A stretch of 43,680 bases of DNA. Origin: JAJRRH01 sp047638815. GTDB taxonomy: Bacteria > Bacteroidota > Bacteroidia > Flavobacteriales_D > JABDKJ01. The translations under genes were made by a program, and so were the position numbers. The notes under the pieces were generated by a model that was not told the DNA's origin, did no database searches, and worked only from the letters and a program-made list of their open reading frames with translations. This document shows, piece after piece, positions 35,164 to 43,240 of the stretch (the first letter of the stretch is position 1; each line of letters starts with the position of its first letter). Where the stretch lies: NCBI GenBank assembly GCA_047638815.1, contig JBLIMR010000019.1, positions 1-43,680 on the forward strand, given 5' to 3'.

Positions 35164-37167
35164 TTAAATGTTTAATGCCAATTCGAAGCCTTCCCGTATT
35201 GCCCTTTGCGCATTCAATCTTGAAGCATCTTTTATCCCTCCGATTAAATGGACATTGGCTCTTTCTAACAAAGTTCCAAAATGCTGATCATTGGCTATTT
35301 GCCCAGCACAGACAATGATCGTTTCTACTTCTAGAATTGCCGGAATACCATCCACTAAATAATGTAAGCCTTCATCATCTATCTTCTGATATTTAACGCC
35401 ATTGATAACTTTCACTCCACTTAACTTAAGTGTTCTACGATGTACCCATCCCGTTGTTTTTCCTAATCTGGATCCAATTTTACCGTGAGATCTTTGCATC
35501 ATAGTTATTTCACGATCAAATTTTCTTTCATGATCAGGTTTAAGTCCACCACGAAATTGACTGGTATCACCTATTCCCCAAAACTCCATAAAGCCTTCAA
35601 CCTCTTCTCCATTTTTCGAGTGAAGCAAATGTGACGCCACATCAACACCAATACCTCCTGTACCTAAAATTGCAACTTTTGTTCCCACTGTGACTTTGCC
35701 TTTTAATACATCCACATAATTTACAACTGACGGATGTGAGATCCCTTCAATTTCAGGAGTTCTTGGCACTATGCCTGCGGCTAATACTATCTCATCATAA
35801 CCATGGGCCTGCTCTTCTTTAAACTTAGTTGTTGTTTTGACCGTCACTTTTTCTTCCTTGAGCATCTCTCTGAAATAGCGAACTGTCTCGCCATAATCTT
35901 CCTTTCCATGAATGACCTTCGCTAAGTTGAATTGCCCGCCAATTTCCTTCTCGGATTCATACAACACCACTTCATGCCCTCTTTGAGCTAACGTCAGTGC
36001 GCAAGACATTCCTGCCGGTCCCGCTCCTACTACTGCAACTTTTTTAACAGCGCTAGATTTGTCCAAAACATATTCTGTTTCTCGACAAGCCAGTGGATTC
36101 ACAAGACATGTAGCTGTTTTTCTATTAAATATCTGATCCAGACATGCTTGATTACAAGCGATACAAGTATTCACTAAATGTTCCTCACCCCTTTTCGATT
36201 TTGACAAGATATGAGCATCCGCTAAAAATGGCCTAGCCATCGAAACCATATCAGCATGACCCTGTGACAAAACTTTTTCTGCTACTTCGGTATTGTTGAT
36301 CCTATTTGTCGTAATCACTGGAATGTCAATAATATCCTTTATTCCCTTGCTTATTTCCGTAAATGCTGCTTGAGGTACCATCGTTGCGATAGTAGGAATA
36401 CGAGCCTCATGCCAACCAATTCCGGTATTGATGATAGTAACACCCACGTTTTGAAGATCGAGTGCCAAGGACTTAATTTCTTCAAAAGAGCTACCATCTT
36501 CCACCAAATCCAACATGGATAATCTAAAAATAATGATAAACTCCTTCCCTACCGCCTCTCTTATTCCCTTTGTAATCTCTAGTGCGAAACGTTTTCTGTT
36601 ATCATACGACCCTCCGTATTCATCTTTCCGATGATTCGTTTTGTTAACCAAAAACTGATTGATCAAATATCCTTCAGAACCCATAATCTCTACTCCGTCA
36701 TACCCCGCATCTTTGGCCAGGGTTGCAGATTTTATGAAATCCTTGATTGTACCTTTCACTGCTCTCTTCGATAAAGCGAAGGGCGAGAATGGTGTTATTG
36801 GCGCTTTTATACGAGATGGTGCTACCAATAAAGGATGATAAGAGTAGCGTCCAGCATGTAAGATTTGCATACAAATCTTGCCTCCAGCATCATGCACGGC
36901 ATTTGTTATCACTTTATGTTTTTCTGCTTCTTTTGATGTGCTCAATTTAGCAGCTCCAGGGGCTGTTCTTCCTGCGCGATTCGGTGATATTCCTCCCGTA
37001 ACAATGAGTCCCACTTCTCCCCGTGCTCGTTCAGAATAATAAGCCGCCATTTTATTGTAGCCATCTTTTTCTTCTTCAAGTCCGGTATGCATGGAGCCCA
37101 TAAGCACCCTGTTCTTCAACTGAGTGAATCCAAGATCTAAGGGTTCAAAAAGGTATTTATATTCCAA
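35164..37167 (-). CDS. fadH: 2,4-dienoyl-CoA reductase-type flavoprotein (FadH family)
   Basis: 667 aa, TTG start at 37167 (the first ATG would lose the opening strand). The old-yellow-enzyme FMN barrel (1-~350) carries EGYLINQF with Tyr167 and GWHEAR with His253, matching the active Tyr166/His252 pair of E. coli FadH. The 4Fe-4S cluster is Cys335, Cys338, Cys342 and Cys354 (CIACNQAC, then TCLVN). The FAD/NADPH half has VVGAGPAGMSCAL at 379-391 and ILGTGGIG further on. It should reduce 2,4-dienoyl-CoA in the oxidation of unsaturated fatty acids; other enoate or trimethylamine-dehydrogenase-like roles remain possible. One base separates it from the lipoprotein gene upstream. Confidence 0.87.
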   Translation of the reverse strand: MEYKYLFEPLDLGFTQLKNRVLMGSMHTGLEEEKDGYNKMAAYYSERARGEVGLIVTGGISPNRAGRTAPGAAKLSTSKEAEKHKVITNAVHDAGGKICMQILHAGRYSYHPLLVAPSRIKAPITPFSPFALSKRAVKGTIKDFIKSATLAKDAGYDGVEIMGSEGYLINQFLVNKTNHRKDEYGGSYDNRKRFALEITKGIREAVGKEFIIIFRLSMLDLVEDGSSFEEIKSLALDLQNVGVTIINTGIGWHEARIPTIATMVPQAAFTEISKGIKDIIDIPVITTNRINNTEVAEKVLSQGHADMVSMARPFLADAHILSKSKRGEEHLVNTCIACNQACLDQIFNRKTATCLVNPLACRETEYVLDKSSAVKKVAVVGAGPAGMSCALTLAQRGHEVVLYESEKEIGGQFNLAKVIHGKEDYGETVRYFREMLKEEKVTVKTTTKFKEEQAHGYDEIVLAAGIVPRTPEIEGISHPSVVNYVDVLKGKVTVGTKVAILGTGGIGVDVASHLLHSKNGEEVEGFMEFWGIGDTSQFRGGLKPDHERKFDREITMMQRSHGKIGSRLGKTTGWVHRRTLKLSGVKVINGVKYQKIDDEGLHYLVDGIPAILEVETIIVCAGQIANDQHFGTLLERANVHLIGGIKDASRLNAQRAIREGFELALNI

Positions 37168-37168
37168 G

Positions 37169-37744
37169 TTATTTTTTATATTTTATGCTGAATGAAATGG
37201 ATTCTTTGTCGGTGAATTTTTCACTATCAAAGACTAATGTGTGTTTGTCTATCTTTTTAAAACCATCCAGTTTTGCACGTTTTATTTTTTTATCGAAGGT
37301 AATAACTACCCTATGTTTGAGCCATCTGTCCGTTTGTTCCTCTTCTTTATTTAATGGCTCCCCTTGCTTCATTGAGAATTTCAGGCGATCATCTTCCAAA
37401 ACAAACAATCCACTTGGCTTATCATCTGATACTTTAGCGCTTATTTTATTCAAAGAAATAACATCTTTAAAATTCATCGACATTGAAAAACCATCCGATT
37501 TCACCTCATGACTATTGAGATTCACGCCATCAATTCCCGACAATGCTAAGGCCAAAGAGTCAATATTATTATTGAAATCTTTTGACAAACCTTCATTCCC
37601 TTCTTCTCCATCAGATACTACGGCAAAAGATATTTCATATGTCCCAGAAAGATCTTCTTCGAAATGAATTCTCTCTTCAAGCACACATGATTGCATGAGA
37701 AAAAGCAGAAGTCCAAGCAAAAGATATTTAATCGAATCTCTCAT
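37169..37744 (-). CDS. small lipoprotein of unknown function
   Basis: 191 aa from ATG at 37744; a longer frame from 37816 lacks a signal. Lipoprotein signal MRDSIKYLLLGLLLFLMQSC with lipidated Cys20 in LMQSC. The mature part is mostly beta with alternating charges (GTYEISFAVVSDGEEG, VVITFDKKIKRAKL). Family not recognised. Its stop lies one base before the start of the FadH-type gene, so the two are probably translated from one mRNA. Divergent from the saccharopine-dehydrogenase-like gene. Confidence 0.82.
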   Translation of the reverse strand: MRDSIKYLLLGLLLFLMQSCVLEERIHFEEDLSGTYEISFAVVSDGEEGNEGLSKDFNNNIDSLALALSGIDGVNLNSHEVKSDGFSMSMNFKDVISLNKISAKVSDDKPSGLFVLEDDRLKFSMKQGEPLNKEEEQTDRWLKHRVVITFDKKIKRAKLDGFKKIDKHTLVFDSEKFTDKESISFSIKYKK

Positions 37745-37899
37745 TGTCGTCTTTTTTGTAAAGCTAACTATTTTACAAGATTTTACTGACATTTCACATT
37801 CCCATATTTTTGACAAATACGACTTGATAATGTTTCGATATTATTTGATAGTTACCTTTTAAAGAAGGTTCTTTGCGATCACAAAATCAAGCATCAGAA

Positions 37900-39231
37900 A
37901 TGAAAAAAATATTGATCATTGGAGCAGGTAGATCATGTAGTTCCTTAGTAAAATATCTTGGCGAGCACTCCACTCAGGAAGGATGGACTGTCACGGTAAC
38001 TGATAGGGATAGTAATCTGGCTAAAGATAGAGTTGAAGGTTTGCCGAATTGTGAAGCGAGTTCCTTTGATGCATTAAATTCGGATGAGAGAGAAAAAGCC
38101 ATACAGGAACACGATCTTATTGTTTCGATGCTTCCTGCCAGATTTCACATTGATGTAGTTCGCGATTGCATCCGACTTAAAAAGGATATAATTACGCCTT
38201 CATATGTTACCGATGAGATAAACGCTTTGGATCAAGAGGCTAAGGATGCCGGCATTATCATACTCAATGAAATGGGTCTTGACCCAGGCATTGATCATAT
38301 GTCAGCTATGAAAATTATTGATGATATAAAATGGAAGGGTGGAATTATGCGTTCCTTCAAATCATTCACAGGAGGACTTGTGGCACCAGAGTCGGATAAC
38401 AATCCTTGGAACTATAAGTTTACATGGAATCCTAGAAATGTTGTTCTTGCTGGGCAAGGTGGAGCAGCAGAATATATTCGTAAAGGAAGATATAAATACA
38501 TCGCTTACAACAATCTATTCAATCGGACTGAAATCATTCCTATCGAAGGATACTCGGATTTCGAAGGGTATGCCAATCGTGATTCATTAAAATACAGATC
38601 GGTTTATGGTCTTGAAGGTATTGACACTATCTATAGAGGAACACTTAGAAAGAAAGGCTACTCTATCGCTTGGAACTGCTTTGTTCAATTGGGCATGACT
38701 GATGATACCTATGAGATGCAAGAGGTAACGACTTTGACCAATCGAGGTTTCCTTAACTCATTTTTGACCTACGATTTGGATAAGTCGGTGGAAGATAAAA
38801 TGTGTGAGAGAATGAATATCGAGAAAGGCGGGGAAATCTTTAGGAAACTTGAATGGTTGGGATTATTTGAAAACAATCTTATCGGCTTGAAGAAGGCGAC
38901 ACCGGCACAAGCCTTACAGAAAATTCTTGAAGGCAAACTGAGTTTGGATGATGGTGATAAAGATATGATAGTGATGTGGCATCAATTCATCTATGAGGTG
39001 AATGGAAAATCACATCAATTGGAATCGCATATGGTGGCTATTGGAGAGGATGAGACATACACCGGAATGGCAAAGACCGTTGGGTTTCCGATAGGTATTG
39101 CGGCTAAACTAATCCTTCGTGGTGAAATGAATATGAAAGGTGTGTTTTTACCAACTCGCAAAGACATATATGAACCGGTGCTTAAAGAATTGGAGGACTT
39201 GGGAATTGTATTTGTTGAGAAGGAGGTTTAA
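37900..39231 (+). CDS. saccharopine dehydrogenase-like oxidoreductase
   Basis: 443 aa from ATG at 37900 (a TTG at 37873 adds nine non-conserved residues). Rossmann start KKILIIGAGRSCSSLVKYL, SMLPARFHIDVVRDCI, then NEMGLDPGIDHMSAM, the hallmark of saccharopine dehydrogenase / LKR-SDH C-terminal domains. The last part, GMAKTVGFPIGIAAKLIL, is also typical. Likely oxidises saccharopine to glutamate and aminoadipate semialdehyde in lysine catabolism; a related amino-acid reductase is possible. Monocistronic; converges with ftsY with four bases between the stops. Confidence 0.88.
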   Translation: MKKILIIGAGRSCSSLVKYLGEHSTQEGWTVTVTDRDSNLAKDRVEGLPNCEASSFDALNSDEREKAIQEHDLIVSMLPARFHIDVVRDCIRLKKDIITPSYVTDEINALDQEAKDAGIIILNEMGLDPGIDHMSAMKIIDDIKWKGGIMRSFKSFTGGLVAPESDNNPWNYKFTWNPRNVVLAGQGGAAEYIRKGRYKYIAYNNLFNRTEIIPIEGYSDFEGYANRDSLKYRSVYGLEGIDTIYRGTLRKKGYSIAWNCFVQLGMTDDTYEMQEVTTLTNRGFLNSFLTYDLDKSVEDKMCERMNIEKGGEIFRKLEWLGLFENNLIGLKKATPAQALQKILEGKLSLDDGDKDMIVMWHQFIYEVNGKSHQLESHMVAIGEDETYTGMAKTVGFPIGIAAKLILRGEMNMKGVFLPTRKDIYEPVLKELEDLGIVFVEKEV

Positions 39232-39237
39232 CCTCCT
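39221..39237. terminator. hairpin spanning both convergent stop codons
   Basis: AGGAGG-TTTAA-CCTCCT. The loop holds the TAA of the plus gene (39229-39231), and the right arm overlaps the TAG of ftsY (39236-39238 on the plus strand). No T-run, so it may protect mRNA ends rather than terminate alone. Confidence 0.45.
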
Positions 39238-40189
39238 AATCAAACAGCGAATCAACAAATGCCTTATTGTCGAATAGTTGAAGATCATCAATCCCTTCGC
39301 CCACTCCAATATATTTCACGGGAATCTTAAACTGATCAGAAATTCCGATCACAACGCCACCTTTGGCTGTACCATCAATTTTAGTAATGGCCAAAGCATT
39401 TACCTCTGTCGCTTGTGAAAACTGTTTGGCTTGTTCAAAAGCATTTTGTCCTGTACTACCATCCAGCACCAGCAAAATCTCACTTGGAGCGTTGGGCACT
39501 AACTTTTGCATTACAGTTTTTATCTTGGATAGCTCATTCATCAGATTCACCTTGTTATGAAGACGACCGGCAGTGTCAATTATGACAACGTCAGCATTTT
39601 GAGACAAAGCAGATTCCAATGTGTCATATGCTACAGAAGCTGGATCAGCACCCATACCTTGCGTTACCATCGGCACTCCTACTCTATCTGCCCATATTTG
39701 TAATTGATCAACAGCTGCAGCTCTAAAAGTATCAGCTGCTCCAAGAACAACGCTCTTGCCCGCTTTTTTAAATTGATTGGCCATCTTACCAATGGTTGTT
39801 GTCTTACCAACGCCATTAACACCTACAACCATTATAACATGAGGTTTGGTGTCAAATGTTTTACTGAATGCCTGAAGGTTACTTTCACTGTGATTTTCCG
39901 CAAGCAAAGCGGCAATTTCTTCTTTGAGAATTTTGTTTAATTCTTCCGTGCCCAAGTATTTATCCTTAGCGACACGTTCTTCAATTTTCTCAATAATTCT
40001 TAAGGTGGTTGTCACTCCTACATCGGAAGTCACCAGTACTTCTTCAAGGTTATCCAAAACCTCATCATCAACCTTCGACTTTCCAGCGATCGCCTTAGTC
40101 AGTTTGGAGAAAACGCTTGACTTTGTTTTCTCTAGACCCTTATCAAGTTGTTCCTTTTTCTTCTTCGAAAAGACATCAAATAAGCCCAT
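39236..40189 (-). CDS. ftsY: signal recognition particle receptor FtsY
   Basis: 317 aa. The NG domain is complete: helical N domain to about residue 95, P-loop GVNGVGKTTTIGKMA, DTFRAAAVDQLQIW, DTAGRLHNKVNLM, and TKIDGTAKGG with the guanine-binding TKxD. GTPase receptor docking ribosome-SRP complexes at the inner membrane. It lacks the long acidic A domain of the E. coli protein, as usual in Bacteroidota. Last of the rpmB-rpmG-DUF4295-ftsY cluster; a hairpin separates it from DUF4295. Confidence 0.97.
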   Translation of the reverse strand: MGLFDVFSKKKKEQLDKGLEKTKSSVFSKLTKAIAGKSKVDDEVLDNLEEVLVTSDVGVTTTLRIIEKIEERVAKDKYLGTEELNKILKEEIAALLAENHSESNLQAFSKTFDTKPHVIMVVGVNGVGKTTTIGKMANQFKKAGKSVVLGAADTFRAAAVDQLQIWADRVGVPMVTQGMGADPASVAYDTLESALSQNADVVIIDTAGRLHNKVNLMNELSKIKTVMQKLVPNAPSEILLVLDGSTGQNAFEQAKQFSQATEVNALAITKIDGTAKGGVVIGISDQFKIPVKYIGVGEGIDDLQLFDNKAFVDSLFD

Positions 40190-40205
40190 AGTAATTTTTT
40201 TATAT

Positions 40206-40245
40206 AAAAAAAGGGTTCCTATGGCAGAACCAAGAGAAACCCTTC
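40206..40245 (-). terminator. terminator-like hairpin between DUF4295 and ftsY
   Basis: On the minus strand: AAGGGTT ... AACCCTT with an inner GGTTC/GAACC alternative, followed by seven T's. It could partly terminate the ribosomal-protein transcript before ftsY. Confidence 0.6.
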
Positions 40246-40268
40246 ATGTAATTTTTTTATTTAAAGAA

Positions 40269-40418
40269 CTATTCTGCCAAGAACTTCTTTACGTTATCAT
40301 TATGCATGACGGCTTCCCTAAAGGTATATCCCCCTGTTACTGGAGATTTAACCATCTTGATCACTTTCGTGTAATTTTTACCTCCTGTCTGAAGGGTCGC
40401 GACTACTTTCTTTGCCAT
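40269..40418 (-). CDS. DUF4295 small basic protein
   Basis: 49 aa: MAKKVVATLQTGGKNYTKVI at the start, then SPVTGGYTFREAVMHNDNVKK and the LAE end. It matches DUF4295, a small basic protein invariably next to rpmG in Bacteroidota and probably ribosome-associated. Starts four bases after the rpmG stop. Function not established. Confidence 0.93.
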   Translation of the reverse strand: MAKKVVATLQTGGKNYTKVIKMVKSPVTGGYTFREAVMHNDNVKKFLAE

Positions 40419-40422
40419 CTTA

Positions 40423-40608
40423 TTATTTTATTTCTTTGTGAATAGTATACTTTCTTAAGACAGGATTGTACTTTTTAATTTCCATTCTGTCTGGAGTATT
40501 CTTTCTGTTCTTCGTTGTAACGTATCTTGACATACCAGCTTGACCACTTTCTTTGTGTTCTGTACATTCAAGTATTACCTGTATTCTACTTCCTCTTTTC
40601 TTAGCCAT
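40423..40608 (-). CDS. rpmG: 50S ribosomal protein bL33
   Basis: 61 aa. MAKKRGSRIQVILECTEHK, then GMSRYVTTKNRKNTPDRMEI and KYNPVLRKYTIHKE: the bL33 pattern, with one Cys at the N-terminal site but no complete four-Cys zinc ribbon (the C-minus form). Between rpmB (23-base gap) and DUF4295 (four-base gap), as in other Bacteroidota. Confidence 0.97.
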   Translation of the reverse strand: MAKKRGSRIQVILECTEHKESGQAGMSRYVTTKNRKNTPDRMEIKKYNPVLRKYTIHKEIK

Positions 40609-40631
40609 AGCTTATTGCCTTAGAAATAATA

Positions 40632-40868
40632 TTATTTTAAAAATCCTTTAACCTTAGCTCTTTTCATTGCTTCGGAGATTCCAATTTTATTTACGGTTCT
40701 TAAAGCTTTAGTACAAACTTTAAGAATAACCCATTCCTTTTGTTCAGGAACGAAAAATCTTTTTTTGATGAGATTAGGTTGAAAAGTTCTTTTCGTTCTA
40801 TTCTTTGCATGAGAAACATTGTTCCCCACCATCATTTTCTTACCAGTTAATTGACATATACGTGACAT
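40632..40868 (-). CDS. rpmB: 50S ribosomal protein bL28
   Basis: 78 aa. MSRICQLTGKKMMVGNNVSHA, then RTKRTFQPNLIKKRFFVPEQ and the C-terminal KVKGFLK: a full-length bL28 typical of Bacteroidota. First gene of the cluster ending with ftsY. A -7-like TTACTTTG lies at 40895-40902 on the minus strand, about 27 bases before the ATG. Confidence 0.97.
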   Translation of the reverse strand: MSRICQLTGKKMMVGNNVSHAKNRTKRTFQPNLIKKRFFVPEQKEWVILKVCTKALRTVNKIGISEAMKRAKVKGFLK

Positions 40869-41058
40869 CTTCTATCCTCGTTTTTTTTGAGTTTGCAAAG
40901 TAAGTGATTTATCTCTTTAGTACAAAGTAAATTCACAATAAATTCTAACTCACTTTCAACAGCTTCACAATGAAAAAACCGAAATTGCATCAAGGACCGT
41001 AAAGAACTGGACAAGTGTCGGTTAAACTCATTTCAATTCGTGAAATGCACTTAACTGC

Positions 41059-43044
41059 TTATTGCTGAATTAAGAATCTAGACTTAACACTAGTATTCTC
41101 GCCTATCACTTCAATAACATATACACCATTACTCAATTCCGTTACATCCAATCGATTATTTCGTGAAAGCTTGCTGATTGTCATCAATCGACTACCCTTC
41201 ATATCATAAATATTAATGGCCTCCGCAGTGAAATCTTCGTTGAATGTCACCATTAACACATCAGCTGTAGGATTTGGTGAAATCGTGAATGGGGTTATTG
41301 CCAGTTCTCCTAATCCTGTTATTGTGATTCCTTCAGACTCTACACTACATCCATTACCGTTATTACCAATCACTGTGTATGTACCTCCTTCCATATAAGT
41401 GTATGTTGAAGCTGTTGCACCATCAATAACTTCACCGTTCAATAACCATATGTATGAATCTGCTGGTGTTGCTGTAAGCGTATTGCCAGCAACAGTAACT
41501 TCCATTTCAAATCCGGAGCATACATCTTCTAGTTTGTATATAGTACCATTAAGGTTACCTACAAAAATGTCTTGTTGGTTGTTCTCTCCGAAAGTGGACC
41601 AACCAAACCCTTGTGGCCCTAAGAATTCGTTAATTTCCCAATTACCAAAACCATCATCTTCCAAGTATGCGAATTGACCGTTACAATAGTCTGTATAGAA
41701 GTATTTCCCAACCATACCAGGAAACTCAGCACCACGGTATATATAGCCGCCTGTAACTGAACAAGCACCTCCTGAATGATTATAAACGGCAACTGGATCT
41801 TCAATAACCAAAGCTCCATCACAAAGCGTTTGATTAAAATCTACAAGACCTTCTGTACATCTCCAGCCATAATTTACTCCACCTGGGCTATCCGCTGGTT
41901 CGAAATCAATTTCCTCCCAAACATTCTGTCCTACATCACCCATCCATAGATCTCCAGTTTCCGCATCAAAGCTTATTCTCCAAGTATTTCTAAGGCCTAT
42001 TGCCCATATTTCATCCAATGTTGAAGTAACATCAACAAATGGATTATCCGCGGGAATACCATATGAATCTCCCGAGTCGACATCAATTCTTAGCATTTTC
42101 CCTAACATGGTCGCAGGATTCTGAGAACGATTTTGAGGATCTCCTCCAGAGCCTCCATCTCCCAACGGTATGTATAAATATCCATCAGGTCCGAAAGCTA
42201 AATCTCCAGCATTGTGGTTTCCGTATGGTTGAGATTGACTCAATACAATTACCGCAGAGCTTGGATCGGCCACATCTGGGTCTCCAGCACTAACTGTGTA
42301 TCTTGCGATCCTTGTATCTCCTGAATTGTTGGTGTAATTCACATAAAAGAATCCATTATTAGCATAATCTGGGTGAAATGCTAATCCCAATAGGCCTTGC
42401 TCTCCTCCACCATTCGTTAATGAATTAATGTTCAAAAATGGCGTTGCATTACTAGTATAATCATCATTCATTATTCTTATCGTACCCCCTTGCTCAACGA
42501 TAAACAGTCTACTATCACCCGCATGGCTAATATCAACAACATCATCAAAATCGTCTGAGACCTCCGTAAGAGTGACCTCAAGCTGACTTACTAAGTACTC
42601 ACAAGTCCCGTCATCCTGCTCCGCATCTGGGTTATAATTTATAGCTTCCGGATCAGTACAGCCCATAATCGGTGGTGTATATGGAAGCGAGAATGAAATC
42701 GTTTCCCCCTCGCCAAACTCACCACCCGAGCTTATTACAAAACCCGATGTTAACTCAGAAAGAACGTAGCTTCCATCACCGAATCCACAGCAGATACCAT
42801 CCCCAAATTCATCTGCTATACTGAATTCATAATCGCCTTCAGCAACATCAATTTGGTCCTCAATAAGCGTATTAGCATCAGCATACGGTCCACCAGAAAG
42901 TATCTCATCCGATCCATTAAAGATCGACCAACTGGTCTCTCCCGGGTAATCGTCCGTAGTTAATTCCAGCTTTAGAGTGTATTGAGAACTGACTGTCATA
43001 CAGACAATTACAGCAATGCTAGTGAGCATACTTTTTAAGATCAT
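41059..43044 (-). CDS. secreted PQQ-dependent sugar dehydrogenase-like protein with T9SS tail
   Basis: 661 aa. Signal peptide to about residue 20 (SMLTSIAVIVCMTVSSQ). Residues ~22-120 form a beta domain with DDYPGETSWSIFNG and GDGICCGFGDGSY. At 128-150 comes the short GCTDPEAINYNPDAEQDDG linker motif common in T9SS proteins. The six-bladed propeller of the GSDH family follows (~160-500), with RLFIVEQGGTIRIM, GLLGLAFHPDYANNGFFYV, GNHNAGDLAFGPDGYLYIPL (catalytic His region) and LRNTWRISFDAETGDLW. An Ig-like domain and a T9SS sorting domain (SPNPTADVLMVTFNE ... SRFLIQQ) close it. Likely oxidises sugars outside the cell with PQQ, if PQQ is available. Single gene. Confidence 0.9.
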   Translation of the reverse strand: MILKSMLTSIAVIVCMTVSSQYTLKLELTTDDYPGETSWSIFNGSDEILSGGPYADANTLIEDQIDVAEGDYEFSIADEFGDGICCGFGDGSYVLSELTSGFVISSGGEFGEGETISFSLPYTPPIMGCTDPEAINYNPDAEQDDGTCEYLVSQLEVTLTEVSDDFDDVVDISHAGDSRLFIVEQGGTIRIMNDDYTSNATPFLNINSLTNGGGEQGLLGLAFHPDYANNGFFYVNYTNNSGDTRIARYTVSAGDPDVADPSSAVIVLSQSQPYGNHNAGDLAFGPDGYLYIPLGDGGSGGDPQNRSQNPATMLGKMLRIDVDSGDSYGIPADNPFVDVTSTLDEIWAIGLRNTWRISFDAETGDLWMGDVGQNVWEEIDFEPADSPGGVNYGWRCTEGLVDFNQTLCDGALVIEDPVAVYNHSGGACSVTGGYIYRGAEFPGMVGKYFYTDYCNGQFAYLEDDGFGNWEINEFLGPQGFGWSTFGENNQQDIFVGNLNGTIYKLEDVCSGFEMEVTVAGNTLTATPADSYIWLLNGEVIDGATASTYTYMEGGTYTVIGNNGNGCSVESEGITITGLGELAITPFTISPNPTADVLMVTFNEDFTAEAINIYDMKGSRLMTISKLSRNNRLDVTELSNGVYVIEVIGENTSVKSRFLIQQ

Positions 43045-43071
43045 TGTATCGGTTTTGAATTGTTTATTTTG

Positions 43072-43095
43072 ATTCTCCAGTAATCACTAGAGAAT
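43072..43095 (-). promoter_or_regulatory. leader stem-loop of the sugar dehydrogenase gene
   Basis: ATTCTC/GAGAAT plus AGT/ACT after one mismatch, in the leader between the -7 box (43112-43119) and the ATG at 43044. No known riboswitch recognised. Confidence 0.4.
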
Positions 43096-43111
43096 TTGTT
43101 TTCCTTGAGAA

Positions 43112-43119
43112 CAAAGATA
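43112..43119 (-). promoter_or_regulatory. -7 box (TATCTTTG) of the sugar dehydrogenase gene
   Basis: Exact TAnnTTTG on the minus strand, giving a leader of about 60 bases. Confidence 0.6.
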
Positions 43120-43223
43120 TATAGAGATACTCAGTAAAAAAAACATTGTCGCCCATGTATTTTCACCAAAATAAGATTGCTATGACTGCAACTCTTCGCT
43201 TCACTTTAGCCAATGAATATTGG

Positions 43224-43231
43224 TATCTTTG
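43224..43231 (+). promoter_or_regulatory. -7 box (TATCTTTG) of paaD
   Basis: Exact TAnnTTTG ending nine bases before the ATG at 43241; the leader would be only a few bases long. Confidence 0.6.
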
Positions 43232-43240
43232 CAAACATAT

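Noticed and set aside
39221..39226. AGGAGG resembling a Shine-Dalgarno site
   Set aside because: It lies at the end of a gene with no start codon after it on that strand; it is one arm of a hairpin over the convergent stops.
41029..41047. Perfect CATTTCA/TGAAATG hairpin after the sugar dehydrogenase gene as a terminator
   Set aside because: No T-run follows on the minus strand, so I do not call it a terminator, although it may be a 3' end structure.
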